Assembly: GCA_900316805.1 (NCBI GenBank)
Contig: ONEJ01000103.1
Coordinates: 1-64,000 of the forward strand
DNA: 64,000 nucleotides
From: an uncultured Lachnospiraceae bacterium
GTDB taxonomy: Bacteria > Bacillota > Clostridia > Lachnospirales > Lachnospiraceae
Reading direction: 5' to 3'
This document shows, piece by piece, positions 25,205-34,370 of this stretch (positions are counted from its first letter, which is position 1; each line of letters starts with the position of its first letter). A program made the translations under genes and the position numbers. The notes beneath the pieces are model-generated. The model ran no database searches. It saw nothing but the letters and a program-made list of their open reading frames with translations, and was not told where the DNA came from.

Positions 25205-26218
25205 CTAATTAAATCCTACTACTTTTTGAGACAACCGGTAAGCCGCCACAGAGATCTTCCGGCCTCCCTTGCCCGGAAGATTCATGGTCTGTCCCATAAT
25301 TCCTCTCCGAAGCTTATGAAACAGGGTAATGTCTTTATCCTTAATATATTTCCAGAGTTCACGCTTTTTCTCCAGATTCTCCTCCGTCCCGGAGCGCAGC
25401 AGCATCACAGTGGATACCACCGTTATGATTTCCAGATAGTTAAACATATATTTCCGGCATTTGGGATTTGACACTTTGTGGAGCTCTACATCATCGATCA
25501 TAATCTTATTGACACGGATTTGCTGATCAATACGACCGATCATGACTTTCTCATTGACCGACTGGTCTTCCCTTCCGATATAGTAACGATAAAAATCCTC
25601 ATTCATATAGTACATGGTCCGTACATAGGGAAGTGGCTTATACACATAGATATTATCCACGTAAAAAGTGTGCTTAGGCAGCTCCAGCCCACATTCCCTG
25701 AGGAGCTTGGTCCGATAGATAACGGAATGCATCAGTATATAATGCCCCTTATAAAAATGTCTCACATCACTCCATGTAAATACCTGATCCTGCGGAAAAC
25801 CAGTCTGCCGCATCACACGCTTATGGTTTGTTCCTTCCTTCTCATAGACATAATTGGCTAACAGCATGTCAAGGGTCACGCTGCCGCCGGCCAGATCTCT
25901 CAGCTTTTCCAGAATCTTCTTATAGGCCTCAGCGTCTACCCAGTCATCACTGTCCACCACCTTAAAATACAGTCCTGTGGCGTTACGGATCCCGGCATTG
26001 ACAGCCTCCCCGTGGCCACCGTTCTCCTGATGGATTGCCCGCACGATGGTGGGATATTTTCTGGCATATTCATCCGCAATTTCCGCCGTGCGATCCGTAG
26101 AGCCATCATCCACAATCAGAATCTCCACATCCTCTCCCCCCGGCAGAATGGATTTAATACAATGCTCCATGTATTCCTGCGAATTATAGCAAGGTATGGT
26201 AAAAGTCAGCAGTTTCAT
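25205..26218 (-). CDS. Glycosyltransferase family 2
   Basis: Inverting GT-A glycosyltransferase, probably acting at the cytoplasmic face on a cell-surface polysaccharide or lipid. The 337-residue protein opens MKLLTFTIPCYNSQEYMEHC, followed by ILIVDDGSTDRTAEIA, the nucleotide-binding VDSDDW (DXD-type, about residue 92) and a basic C-terminus. No signal or membrane helix is seen. The start is ATG 26218, with GGAGGAG upstream. It is a single gene without a polysaccharide cluster around it, so the acceptor is unknown. Confidence 0.88.
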   Translation of the reverse strand: MKLLTFTIPCYNSQEYMEHCIKSILPGGEDVEILIVDDGSTDRTAEIADEYARKYPTIVRAIHQENGGHGEAVNAGIRNATGLYFKVVDSDDWVDAEAYKKILEKLRDLAGGSVTLDMLLANYVYEKEGTNHKRVMRQTGFPQDQVFTWSDVRHFYKGHYILMHSVIYRTKLLRECGLELPKHTFYVDNIYVYKPLPYVRTMYYMNEDFYRYYIGREDQSVNEKVMIGRIDQQIRVNKIMIDDVELHKVSNPKCRKYMFNYLEIITVVSTVMLLRSGTEENLEKKRELWKYIKDKDITLFHKLRRGIMGQTMNLPGKGGRKISVAAYRLSQKVVGFN

Positions 26219-26251
26219 TCTTTCTCCTCCGTTCTTCGAACATTGATCCAA

Positions 26252-26590
26252 TGCCCGATGCGACCTCTATACATCAACTTTTTATGTATGACCCTATTAT
26301 ACACATTTTTATGAGTCAGTCGAACATTTTTTACTTAATATTCTATGAAGATTTACTTCCCACAATTTGTTCATATTTTATTAACAATTTTCTCATATTC
26401 TCCACATATCAATTTCACAATTGGATTTTATACTATACTCACAGTTAGGAAAGTACTTTTTCTTTTTCATATTCCTCGCACCTTTTAAGAAGGGGCGCGA
26501 GGACCTCCTTTTTAAAAATTTATCTTTCTCATACTAATCTTTTTCAAGAAAAACCGGTGCAGGATATGCACCGGTTTTTCTGTTATCATT
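26252..26590. other. Intergenic region with hairpins
   Basis: Upstream region of the glycosyltransferase and downstream of mutY. It is AT rich to about 26460, then has a hairpin CCTCGC/GCGAGG at 26474-26502 followed by a T-run on the plus strand, and the mutY terminator at 26549-26579. No CDS is supported. Confidence 0.55.
26549..26579. terminator. Terminator downstream of mutY (bidirectional)
   Basis: AAACCGGTGC and GCACCGGTTT form a perfect 10-base stem with a 7-base loop, with A on the left and five T on the right. It lies 12 bases after the mutY stop. Confidence 0.92.
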
Positions 26591-27691
26591 TTATTGTGGA
26601 TGAGTTTTTCTGTTGTCCTTCTGAATCACAGCATTCCAGTATGCGGAAAAAGCACTGGGCAGGGCATACCGGTCTCTTGCATCAGAAACTTCGGCAAACA
26701 CCAGCCCGGCAGGGTTGTCGTGGGGATCCTCCACCAGCACGCCATATCCCTTCATCTGCCACTCCACATGGGAAAAGACATGCTTTGCTTCCGCCAGAGG
26801 CCGAATGCGAACCGGCTCAATCCCCAGTTCTCTCACGTAGGAAAGTGCTTCCTCATCCGAAAGCCGCCCCAGACAGTTAGGCAGCTCATACATTCCTGCA
26901 AGAAGTCCTCTGGAGGGTCTTTTGCGAAGTGCCACCTGGTCTCCGTCCCGAATCACAAAAACCGTCCGCTCCTCAATACGCCTTTTCTTTGCCTTTGTGC
27001 GCACCGGGATTTTATCGGTCAGATTTTCCAGATGCGCCCTGCAGAACCCTTGCCAAGGGCAGGCACTGCAACAGGGCTCACCATTGGGCACGCACACAAG
27101 TGCTCCCAACTCCATCAGAGCCTGATTAAAGATTCTGGGAACAAGTCCCTGCGGCACCTGCTCCTCCATTAATTCCAGAAGTTTTTTCTCCATGCCCGTT
27201 CGCACGGACTGCTTCATAATATCCGAATCATCTCCACTTACTCTGGAAATCACCCGAAGAACATTTCCATCAACTGCCGGAATCGGCTGATTATATGCTA
27301 TAGAAGCAATGGCTCCGGCCGTATAGCTTCCAATTCCCTTAAGCTTTCGCAGCTCCTCATAGGAATCCGGAATGACTCCACCGTAGTTCTCCATCACCTG
27401 CTTCGCTGCCGCATTCAAATTGCGCACACGGTTGTAATAGCCAAGCCCCTCCCACAACTTCAGGTAACGCTCCTCCGGACATGCGGCAAGAGCCTGCACA
27501 TCGGGAAGTGCTTCCATAAAGCGGGCAAAATAGGGCTTTACCGCCTCCACCCTGGTCTGCTGCAGCATGATCTCTGACACCCAGACATTGTAGGCAGAGG
27601 GATTTTCCCGCCAGGGCAGCACCCTGGCGTGTCCCATAAACCAGTCCTGAAGCGGCTTTACAATCTGATTCAGGTCAAAATCATCCAGCAT
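26591..27691 (-). CDS. mutY: A/G-specific adenine glycosylase
   Basis: Removes adenine mispaired with 8-oxoguanine. At 366 residues it has all expected parts: substrate pocket MLQQTRVEAV (catalytic glutamate region), the helix-hairpin-helix LKGIGSYTAGAIA, catalytic aspartate in PAVDGNVLR, the 4Fe-4S cluster cysteines (C-x6-C-x2-C-x5-C in CVPNGEPCCSACPWQGFC), and a C-terminal NUDIX-like domain (about 235-366). The start lies one base from the stop of the upstream GH13 gene, so the two are co-translated. Confidence 0.95.
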   Translation of the reverse strand: MLDDFDLNQIVKPLQDWFMGHARVLPWRENPSAYNVWVSEIMLQQTRVEAVKPYFARFMEALPDVQALAACPEERYLKLWEGLGYYNRVRNLNAAAKQVMENYGGVIPDSYEELRKLKGIGSYTAGAIASIAYNQPIPAVDGNVLRVISRVSGDDSDIMKQSVRTGMEKKLLELMEEQVPQGLVPRIFNQALMELGALVCVPNGEPCCSACPWQGFCRAHLENLTDKIPVRTKAKKRRIEERTVFVIRDGDQVALRKRPSRGLLAGMYELPNCLGRLSDEEALSYVRELGIEPVRIRPLAEAKHVFSHVEWQMKGYGVLVEDPHDNPAGLVFAEVSDARDRYALPSAFSAYWNAVIQKDNRKTHPQ

Positions 27692-27692
27692 T

Positions 27693-29003
27693 CTATTTTA
27701 CACAAAGGAAATACGCACTGTAGCCCGGAAGATCCAGTCCGCCATTTAAGGCAACCTTCTCGCCGGTGATCAGGTCAACCGCCTCCCCGCATCCTGCATC
27801 AAATCCTGCATGATACGGCTGGTCTGACGCATTGATCGTCACATATACCTTTTCTCCCTCACATTCTCTTAAGAATACGCACTGGCCATTGGTCAGCACA
27901 ACGGATACGAATCCGCCATACTGCAGGGCTTTGGAGGTCTTCTTTGCCTCTGCCACCTTGGAGATCCAATCGGAGAGTTCATTCCACTGAGGCTCATCGT
28001 AGGACAGGCGAAGACTTGGATCACCGTCCTCCTTTCTTCCCTCAGTGCCCCATTCGCTGCCGTAGTAGATACATGGAATGCCCGGCATTCCCATCATCAG
28101 CGCATAAATAAGCGGCAGATGGGCCTTATTGGTCAGAATGGAAGCCACACGGGATACATCATGGTTGTCCACGAAGGCCAGCAGATGTTTGCCCCTGTAG
28201 AGGGTCCAGTTCTCCGGTCCAAACTGACGTAGAAGAGAATGGTTGATCTCAAACATATTCATGGAATTGAAGCTGGAGTAGAGACCCTTATAGCACTCGT
28301 AATTGGTTACGGAATGCAGCATCTCATCATTCATCAGCTGGTTATAATCGCCGTGCAGTGTTTCACCCACCAGAAAGAAATCCTGTTTTAACTCGTCGCA
28401 GAATTTGCGAAGTCTGCGGACAAAATCATGATCCAGACAGTAAGCCACATCCAGACGCAGACCATCAATATCGAACTCCTCTACCCAGCCTTTGATAGCA
28501 TTAAAAATATGCTGGATCACATCCTCATTCTTCAGATTCAGCTTTACTAAATCATAGTTGCCTTCCCAGCCCTCATACCACAGGCCGTCATTGTAGTTGG
28601 AATTACCACCGAAATCAATGCGTGAGAACCAGCTTACATAAGGGGAGCTCTCTCTGTTCTTCAATACATCCTCAAAAGCCCAGAAGCCTCTTCCCACGTG
28701 GTTGAACACACCGTCCAGAACCACCTTGATGCCTTCTTTGTGAAGATTCTCGCATACCTTTGCAAAATCCTCATTTGTGCCAAGTCTGGTGTCAATCTTT
28801 GAATAGTCTCTTGTATTATATCCATGGGTATCAGACTCAAAAAGCGGTGAAAAATAAATTGCATTTGCTCCCAGCTTCTTGATCTGGGGGATCCAGTCAT
28901 TTACTTTCTCGATCCGATGCTCTAATACGCCATCATTTTCAAATGGTGCCCCGCAAAATCCCAGGGGATAAATCTGATAAAAAACACTTTCGTAAGCCCA
29001 CAT
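27693..29003 (-). CDS. GH13 alpha-amylase family enzyme (maltodextrin hydrolase type)
   Basis: Hydrolyses alpha-1,4 bonds of maltodextrins, cyclodextrins or related glucans, probably in the cytoplasm as no signal peptide is present. The 436-residue protein has the GH13 motifs in order: DGVFNHVG, GLRLDVAY (nucleophile Asp), LVGETLHG (acid/base Glu) and AFVDNHDVSR. It has no N-terminal carbohydrate-binding domain, so it is a short form near neopullulanase or cyclomaltodextrinase. The start is ATG 29003, behind GGAGG; the upstream in-frame TTG is part of that site. glgP at 10.5 kb can use its products. Confidence 0.9.
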   Translation of the reverse strand: MWAYESVFYQIYPLGFCGAPFENDGVLEHRIEKVNDWIPQIKKLGANAIYFSPLFESDTHGYNTRDYSKIDTRLGTNEDFAKVCENLHKEGIKVVLDGVFNHVGRGFWAFEDVLKNRESSPYVSWFSRIDFGGNSNYNDGLWYEGWEGNYDLVKLNLKNEDVIQHIFNAIKGWVEEFDIDGLRLDVAYCLDHDFVRRLRKFCDELKQDFFLVGETLHGDYNQLMNDEMLHSVTNYECYKGLYSSFNSMNMFEINHSLLRQFGPENWTLYRGKHLLAFVDNHDVSRVASILTNKAHLPLIYALMMGMPGIPCIYYGSEWGTEGRKEDGDPSLRLSYDEPQWNELSDWISKVAEAKKTSKALQYGGFVSVVLTNGQCVFLRECEGEKVYVTINASDQPYHAGFDAGCGEAVDLITGEKVALNGGLDLPGYSAYFLCVK

Positions 29004-29204
29004 AATTCTGTCCTCCAAATATTCCTTTTCTTACGGTCTTATCCTGATGTCGGGAATCACAGGCCGATTATAAGCATCTATTACTCATCATCCGCTGTAC
29101 TATGATTCCGTGTAACAGTGTTCCCACTTTATCGTACGAACCTATATAAGAATACCATATCCTTTACGACATGAAAAGGTTATAGTGCAAATTTCCTAAA
29201 AAAA

Positions 29205-29256
29205 ATACAAAAAAACACCTTTTATACAGCAATATGTAATTTCTGTATAAAAGGTG
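29205..29256 (-). terminator. Strong terminator downstream of crt
   Basis: CACCTTTTATACAG and CTGTATAAAAGGTG (14 bases each, perfect) flank a 13-base loop, followed on the minus strand by seven T. It lies 40 bases after the crotonase stop. Confidence 0.93.
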
Positions 29257-29295
29257 TAAAGTAACACGTTATAAATCTCTATGTAATTTTTACAA

Positions 29296-30099
29296 TTAGA
29301 AATCAGTCAGGTTTGCAGCTCTCTTCTCAAGGAAAGCGCCCATTCCTTCCTTCTTATCGTTGGTATCATTTACAACACCGAAGAGATTTGCTTCCATCTC
29401 AACTGCGTTCTTGATATCCATGTCATATCCGTTGTTAATGGCAGCCTTAGCAACAGAAACTGCGTAGCTTCCCTTGGAAATGATCTTTGCAGCCATAGCC
29501 TTAGCAGTTGACATCAGCTCTTCCTTCGGAACAACCTTGTTCACAAGGCCGATACGGTATGCTTCGTTGGCATCAATGTTATCGCAGGTAAAGATCATCT
29601 CTTTCGCACGTCCCATTCCTACCAGACGGGCAAGCTTCTGGGTACCGCCAAATCCAGGAATAATTCCAAGACCACACTCCGGCTGGCCGAAGATTGCATT
29701 GTCGCTGGCAATACGGATATCACAGCTCATGGAAATCTCACATCCGCCGCCCAGGGCAAATCCATTGACAGCTGCGATGGTAACCTGGCGCATATTCTGA
29801 AGCTTGAAGAACGGCTCAGATGCGCGGATACCGAATGCACGGGCCTCCGGTGCGGTAAAGTTCACCATCTCGGCAATATCAGCACCTGCTACGAAAGACT
29901 TAAACTCGTTACCCTTCTTGTCCGGACCACCGGTCAAGATCACAACCTTGATATCATTATTCTGCTCAATCTCACTGAGACATACATTCAGCTCGTCCAG
30001 TGTCTCACTGTTTAATGCGTTCAGTGCTGCCGGTCTGGAAATCTTCAGAACAGCAATGCCATCAGCAACTTCCAGGATCAGGTTCTTAAATTCACTCAT
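29296..30099 (-). CDS. crt: Crotonase / enoyl-CoA hydratase
   Basis: Crotonase-family protein of 267 residues, best fitting 3-hydroxybutyryl-CoA dehydratase of the butyrate pathway. The oxyanion-hole segment SFVAGADIAEM and the catalytic region NGFALGGGCEISMSCDIRIA (first glutamate) and PECGLGIIPGFGGTQKLARL (second glutamate) are intact. It is monocistronic here, with its own promoter and terminator; bcd, etf, hbd and thl are not in the window. Another crotonase activity cannot be excluded from sequence alone. Confidence 0.88.
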   Translation of the reverse strand: MSEFKNLILEVADGIAVLKISRPAALNALNSETLDELNVCLSEIEQNNDIKVVILTGGPDKKGNEFKSFVAGADIAEMVNFTAPEARAFGIRASEPFFKLQNMRQVTIAAVNGFALGGGCEISMSCDIRIASDNAIFGQPECGLGIIPGFGGTQKLARLVGMGRAKEMIFTCDNIDANEAYRIGLVNKVVPKEELMSTAKAMAAKIISKGSYAVSVAKAAINNGYDMDIKNAVEMEANLFGVVNDTNDKKEGMGAFLEKRAANLTDF

Positions 30100-30140
30100 T
30101 GTTAAATTCCTCCTAAATATTTTCGTTATCAGATGGTACT

Positions 30141-30169
30141 ATCGTATCACTTTGACAAATTATTGTCAA
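30141..30169 (-). promoter_or_regulatory. Sigma-A promoter of crt with Rex-like palindrome
   Basis: On the minus strand -35 TTGACA and -10 TACGAT (30141-30146) are 17 bases apart. The -35 is part of TTGACAA-TAAT-TTGTCAA, 7-base arms with a 4-base centre. This has the size and spacing of Rex operators (TTGTNAA-N4-TTNACAA), with differences at two positions per arm. Confidence 0.65.
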
Positions 30170-31461
30170 TCATGCTTCGGAATCAGCTTCTCTGCTCCAC
30201 CCATATATGGCTGAAGCGTCTTTGGAATATTCACGCTGCCGTCTGCATTGAGATTGTTCTCCAGAAACGCGATCAGCATACGTGGCGGTGCCACAACGGT
30301 ATTGTTCAATGTGTGAGCAAAATACTTTTTGCCGTCCTTGCCCTTCACACGGATCTTCAGACGTCTTGCCTGAGCATCTCCTAGGTTGGAGCAGCTTCCC
30401 ACCTCGAAGTACTTCTTCTGGCGGGGAGACCATGCCTCCACATCACAGGACTTCACCTTGAGATCTGCCAGATCTCCGGAGCAGCACTCTAAGGTACGTA
30501 CCGGAACATCCAGACTGCGGAACAGATCTACCGTGTTCTGCCAGAGCTTATCATACCACATCTTGGACTCCTCCGGCTTGCAGACAACGATCATTTCCTG
30601 CTTCTCAAACTGATGAATACGGTATACACCGCGCTCCTCGATACCATGAGCTCCCTTTTCCTTCCGGAAGCATGGAGAGTAGCTGGTCAAAGTGTATGGC
30701 AGCTTCTCCTCATCGTTGATGGTATCAATAAATTTACCGATCATGGAATGCTCAGAGGTTCCGATCAGGTACAGATCCTCGCCCTCGATCTTGTACATCA
30801 TGGCATCCATCTCATCAAAGCTCATAACTCCGGTTACTACATTGGAACGGATCATAAATGGCGGAACACAGTAGATAAAACCTCTTCCGATCATAAAATC
30901 TCTGGCATAAGAGATCACCGCAGAGTGAAGTCTTGCGATATCCCCCATCAGGTAATAAAATCCGTTGCCGGCAACTCTTCCTGCTGCATCCAGATCAATT
31001 CCGTCAAAACGCTCCATAATATCGGTGTGATATGGAATCTCGAAATCCGGAACCACAGGCTCACCAAACTTCTCAATCTCCACATTGCAGCTGTCGTCTT
31101 TTCCAATCGGAACAGAAGGATCAATGATGTTCGGAATGGTCATCATGATCTTGGTCACTTTCTCGGAAAGTTCCTTCTCCTGGGCCTCCAGCTCCGCCAG
31201 GCGCGCTGCGTCTGCTGCAACCTCAGCCTTGACCTTCTCTGCTTCTTCCTTCTTGCCCTGTCCCATCAGCATACCGATCTGCTTGGACAGCTTGTTGCGG
31301 TTTGCACGAAGCTCGTCCGCTTCTGCCTGAGCAGCCCGGGACTTCGCATCCAGTTCAATTACCTCATCAACTAACGGTAACTTCTGATCCTGGAATTTCT
31401 TCCGGATGTTTTCCTTCACAACCTCCGGATTCTCACGTAAAAATTTTAAATCTATCATCAC
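30166..31461 (-). CDS. serS: Seryl-tRNA synthetase
   Basis: Charges tRNA-Ser and tRNA-Sec. The 431-residue class II enzyme has the long N-terminal coiled coil (about residues 30-105) that grips the tRNA extra arm, then motif 2 (SPCFRKEKGAHGIEERGVYR) and motif 3 (NNTVVAPPRMLIAFLEN). The ATG pair at the start is ambiguous: with GGAGG upstream, either of the first two methionines could be used. It follows glyA by 25 bases, which links serine metabolism and serine charging. Confidence 0.95.
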   Translation of the reverse strand: MMIDLKFLRENPEVVKENIRKKFQDQKLPLVDEVIELDAKSRAAQAEADELRANRNKLSKQIGMLMGQGKKEEAEKVKAEVAADAARLAELEAQEKELSEKVTKIMMTIPNIIDPSVPIGKDDSCNVEIEKFGEPVVPDFEIPYHTDIMERFDGIDLDAAGRVAGNGFYYLMGDIARLHSAVISYARDFMIGRGFIYCVPPFMIRSNVVTGVMSFDEMDAMMYKIEGEDLYLIGTSEHSMIGKFIDTINDEEKLPYTLTSYSPCFRKEKGAHGIEERGVYRIHQFEKQEMIVVCKPEESKMWYDKLWQNTVDLFRSLDVPVRTLECCSGDLADLKVKSCDVEAWSPRQKKYFEVGSCSNLGDAQARRLKIRVKGKDGKKYFAHTLNNTVVAPPRMLIAFLENNLNADGSVNIPKTLQPYMGGAEKLIPKHD

Positions 31462-31486
31462 TGCCTCCAGTTGACTAATTCATACC

Positions 31487-32722
31487 CTAAAGCGGATATT
31501 TGTCAGTCAGTTTCTTAATTATTGCTCTTGCCTCATCCACTGCCGGCTCACCCTTCTTGATGATCAGTGCAATAGCCTCTGCCACCTGGTCGAAATCCTC
31601 TTCCTTCAGGCCTCTGGAGGTTGCAGCCGGTGTTCCCAGACGAATTCCGCTGGTTACGAATGGCTTCTGGGGATCGTTCGGGATCGTGTTCTTATTCGCC
31701 GTAATATGGGCGCTGTCCAGAAGCTTCTCAACAGCCTTTCCGGTCAGATCATATGGTGTCAGATCTACCAACATCAGATGATTGTCTGTTCCGTCAGAAA
31801 CAATCTTGATATCCCGCTTCTGAAGTCCCTTGCAAAGTGCCTGTGCATTCTTCACGATCTGTGTCTGATATTCCTTAAACTCCGGCTGTAATGCTTCCTT
31901 GAAGCAGACTGCCTTAGCTGCGATCACATGCATGAGAGGTCCTCCCTGGGTTCCCGGGAAAATAGCCTTGTTGAAGTTATATTTCTTATTGACCTCTTCG
32001 CTGCAAAGAATCATACCGCCACGAGGTCCACGCAGTGTCTTGTGAGTGGTTGTGGTAACCACATCTGCATATGGGATTGGGCTTGGATGAAGTCCTGCTG
32101 CCACAAGTCCTGCGATATGTGCCATATCCACCATCAGCACAGCAGAAACCTCATCTGCGATCTCGCGGAATTTCTTGAAATCAATGGTTCTTGCGTAGGC
32201 AGAAGCACCTGCGATGATCATCTTCGGCTTGCACTCCAAAGCGATTTCTCTAACCTTATCGTAATCGATAAATCCCTCGTCATTTACTCCATAAGGAACA
32301 ATATTAAAATAGGTTCCCGAGAAATTCACCGGTGAACCATGGGTTAAGTGTCCGCCGTGGTCTAAGTTCATACCCATAACCGTATCGCCCGGCTGTAATA
32401 CAGCAAACTGTACCGCCATATTGGCCTGGGCACCGGAATGTGGCTGTACATTCACGTACTCACATCCGAATAACTCCTTTGCACGTTCTCTTGCAAGCTC
32501 CTCAACTACGTCTACGCACTCGCACCCGCCATAATAACGCTTTCCCGGATACCCCTCTGCGTACTTATTGGTAAGGATACTTCCCATGGCAGACATAACT
32601 GCCGGACTTACCCAGTTCTCAGAGGCGATCAGTTCAATGTGGCTGTTCTGTCTGTCATACTCTGACGTAATGGCTGCTGCAATTTCAGAATCTACTGCCT
32701 GAATATCTTCCAGTGTGTACAT
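31487..32722 (-). CDS. glyA: Serine hydroxymethyltransferase
   Basis: PLP enzyme interconverting serine and glycine with tetrahydrofolate. The 411-residue protein has the PLP-lysine motif [17 protein letters not shown] (about residue 225), the N-terminal [10 protein letters not shown] and the folate-binding C-terminal half. The start is ATG 32722, with AAGGAG six bases upstream; a 16-residue upstream extension precedes that site. A good promoter lies at 32783-32811. It is cotranscribed with serS. Confidence 0.96.
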   Translation of the reverse strand: MYTLEDIQAVDSEIAAAITSEYDRQNSHIELIASENWVSPAVMSAMGSILTNKYAEGYPGKRYYGGCECVDVVEELARERAKELFGCEYVNVQPHSGAQANMAVQFAVLQPGDTVMGMNLDHGGHLTHGSPVNFSGTYFNIVPYGVNDEGFIDYDKVREIALECKPKMIIAGASAYARTIDFKKFREIADEVSAVLMVDMAHIAGLVAAGLHPSPIPYADVVTTTTHKTLRGPRGGMILCSEEVNKKYNFNKAIFPGTQGGPLMHVIAAKAVCFKEALQPEFKEYQTQIVKNAQALCKGLQKRDIKIVSDGTDNHLMLVDLTPYDLTGKAVEKLLDSAHITANKNTIPNDPQKPFVTSGIRLGTPAATSRGLKEEDFDQVAEAIALIIKKGEPAVDEARAIIKKLTDKYPL

Positions 32723-32782
32723 ATTGTTCTCCTTCTTCTCTTTCTTATTCACGTATTGGTGCTTTTGCACCCGCTGTTTCCT

Positions 32783-32811
32783 ATTATACCCGATTCCACA
32801 TCGCTTTGCAA
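32783..32811 (-). promoter_or_regulatory. Sigma-A promoter of glyA-serS
   Basis: On the minus strand -35 TTGCAA (32806-32811) and -10 TATAAT (32783-32788) are 17 bases apart. The leader contains a small GGTGC-AAAA-GCACC hairpin. Confidence 0.8.
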
Positions 32812-32817
32812 TGCCGT

Positions 32818-33840
32818 TTAGCCGGCAGACTTCATCAGCTGCGCAATTGTCTCCTTCAGTCTCACATATGCCACCTGAGGATCATCAATGTCCCCCACTG
32901 CCCGCTCCAGAGGGCAGATGCCATCCTTTTTGCGGTTTTTGATCATGCCGATACATTTTTCACATTCTGCCATAATTCCCACCTGCTCCAGATATGCCCT
33001 TCCTGCTTCACTCATTGTGATCGCGTAAATCTGACTTACCTCTCCAAGGCAGAGCAGAAGTGCTGCCGCCTTTCCGATCAGTTTATCCACGATCACAGCA
33101 TCCTTAAGTAACTCTCGATTGGTGTCCAAAAGCTTCATAATCGGCTTCACACCATTTCCCTTGTCCCGGTATACAATTCTTCCATCCTTGATTACCACAA
33201 AGGAGCATATATCTTCCCGAATCATTTTCTTTGCTTTCTCAATAGCTTCTGCATTTCCCGTCCCGGTGTTTCCAATACAGCTACCCCACATTTTGTTTCC
33301 CTCAATACTGTTATCCATACTATAATATTGTCCCCGGATTTTCCCAAGCAGATGGATCACCGGCGGTAACAGAACGAGCTGCGCCATGGTTCCCGGAATT
33401 CCCTCCACCACAAAAAATGCGGCGGAAGAAAAGGTGACCGCGGCACCGGAAAACTTCATCAAAAGAGCAAAGACCACACTGTGTACCAGACGTCCTGCCG
33501 CCATGGACAGAAGCAGTGTTGCATAGATATTTTTCACTTTGCGGTGCAGCACCGCGGTCAGACATCCATACACCAGAAGCTCACACACCATCACCGGAAG
33601 CATCGGATAAAGCGGAGGCATCCCCGTCATCACCGAAGAAAGCACCGGTGTTGCTATGGCTGCGATCATCCCGCAGACCGGTCCGCAAAAAATACTTGTA
33701 ATAAAAATGCTGTAGTGCATGGGAAGAAACACGGTACCCTTCATGCCCCACAAATGCGCCGTCACATAAGGCAGTAAAATTCCGATTCCAATCAGAATAC
33801 CTGTCCAGGTAATCTTCCAGGTTTCTATTTTCTTTTTCAT
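32818..33840 (-). CDS. ECF-type transporter S component fused to DUF1893
   Basis: A 340-residue fusion. Residues 1 to about 190 form six membrane helices in the style of ECF transporter substrate-binding (S) subunits ([34 protein letters not shown]). Residues about 205-340 form a soluble DUF1893 domain ([51 protein letters not shown]), which I recall as belonging to the cytidine-deaminase-like fold. The start is ATG 33840. The vitamin or metabolite carried is unknown. The fusion suggests the soluble domain acts on, or senses, the imported compound. Confidence 0.75.
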   Translation of the reverse strand: MKKKIETWKITWTGILIGIGILLPYVTAHLWGMKGTVFLPMHYSIFITSIFCGPVCGMIAAIATPVLSSVMTGMPPLYPMLPVMVCELLVYGCLTAVLHRKVKNIYATLLLSMAAGRLVHSVVFALLMKFSGAAVTFSSAAFFVVEGIPGTMAQLVLLPPVIHLLGKIRGQYYSMDNSIEGNKMWGSCIGNTGTGNAEAIEKAKKMIREDICSFVVIKDGRIVYRDKGNGVKPIMKLLDTNRELLKDAVIVDKLIGKAAALLLCLGEVSQIYAITMSEAGRAYLEQVGIMAECEKCIGMIKNRKKDGICPLERAVGDIDDPQVAYVRLKETIAQLMKSAG

Positions 33841-34033
33841 GGCTCCAATTCCTTTCTTGTCTATATCAATTCCCCCGCCACCCATATCATCCGTTTGTAT
33901 CCTTCCCGGCAGATTCTCAAAGGAGAATTTGACTCAGATGCTCCATGTGAACATTTTACCACTTTGGGTCTCTTTTCTCAAACTTAAATCCATATTATTC
34001 AGCAAATGAGTGTAATTGTTTTCATACAACAAA

Positions 34034-34069
34034 AAGAAGGCAGGAATTCTTGTATCTCCCTGCCTTCTT
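34034..34069. terminator. Terminator at the end of the fossil fru locus
   Basis: AAGAAGGCAGG and CCTGCCTTCTT form an 11-base perfect stem, with T on both strands after the stem. It lies 12 bases beyond the stop of the fruA remnant and presumably ended the original fru operon. Confidence 0.9.
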
Positions 34070-34080
34070 TCTTCTCATTT

Positions 34081-34370
34081 TTATGCTATTTTTTTCTTCA
34101 ATAAACCTAACATGACTGCTGCCATAATGTTATAGTTTCCGGCTGCAATGGATGCTGTTCCAAAGACATATGCTTGTATATCTGATGACCAACACCGCCT
34201 CCTGATTTTACTTCTTTCGAAACAGATGCGCCATTTCCATGATAAACGGAAGCCTTTCCGGCCATGGCACGATTAATCAATTGCTCCGCTTTGCTGATAC
34301 CATCAGATACCGGTACCTCTATCAATTTCTTTCCATTAAGTATATTTTTAATAAATCTTCGACTTCCTGT
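34081..34370 (-). pseudogene. fruA: Fossil of fructose PTS EIIBC (fruA)
   Basis: Remnant of a fructose-specific PTS permease. In one frame, about 34145-34350 encodes the end of an EIIB domain (GKKLIEVPVSDGISKAEQLI) and the first residues of EIIC (GVGHQIYKH). It then shifts frame and rejoins EIIC deep inside the membrane domain (YVFGTASIAAGNYNIMAAVM), ending in LLKKKIA and stop 34081. Hundreds of residues are missing between these pieces, as are EIIA and most of EIIB. A 102-residue open frame at 34107-34415 covers part of this and is not an intact gene. Confidence 0.8.
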
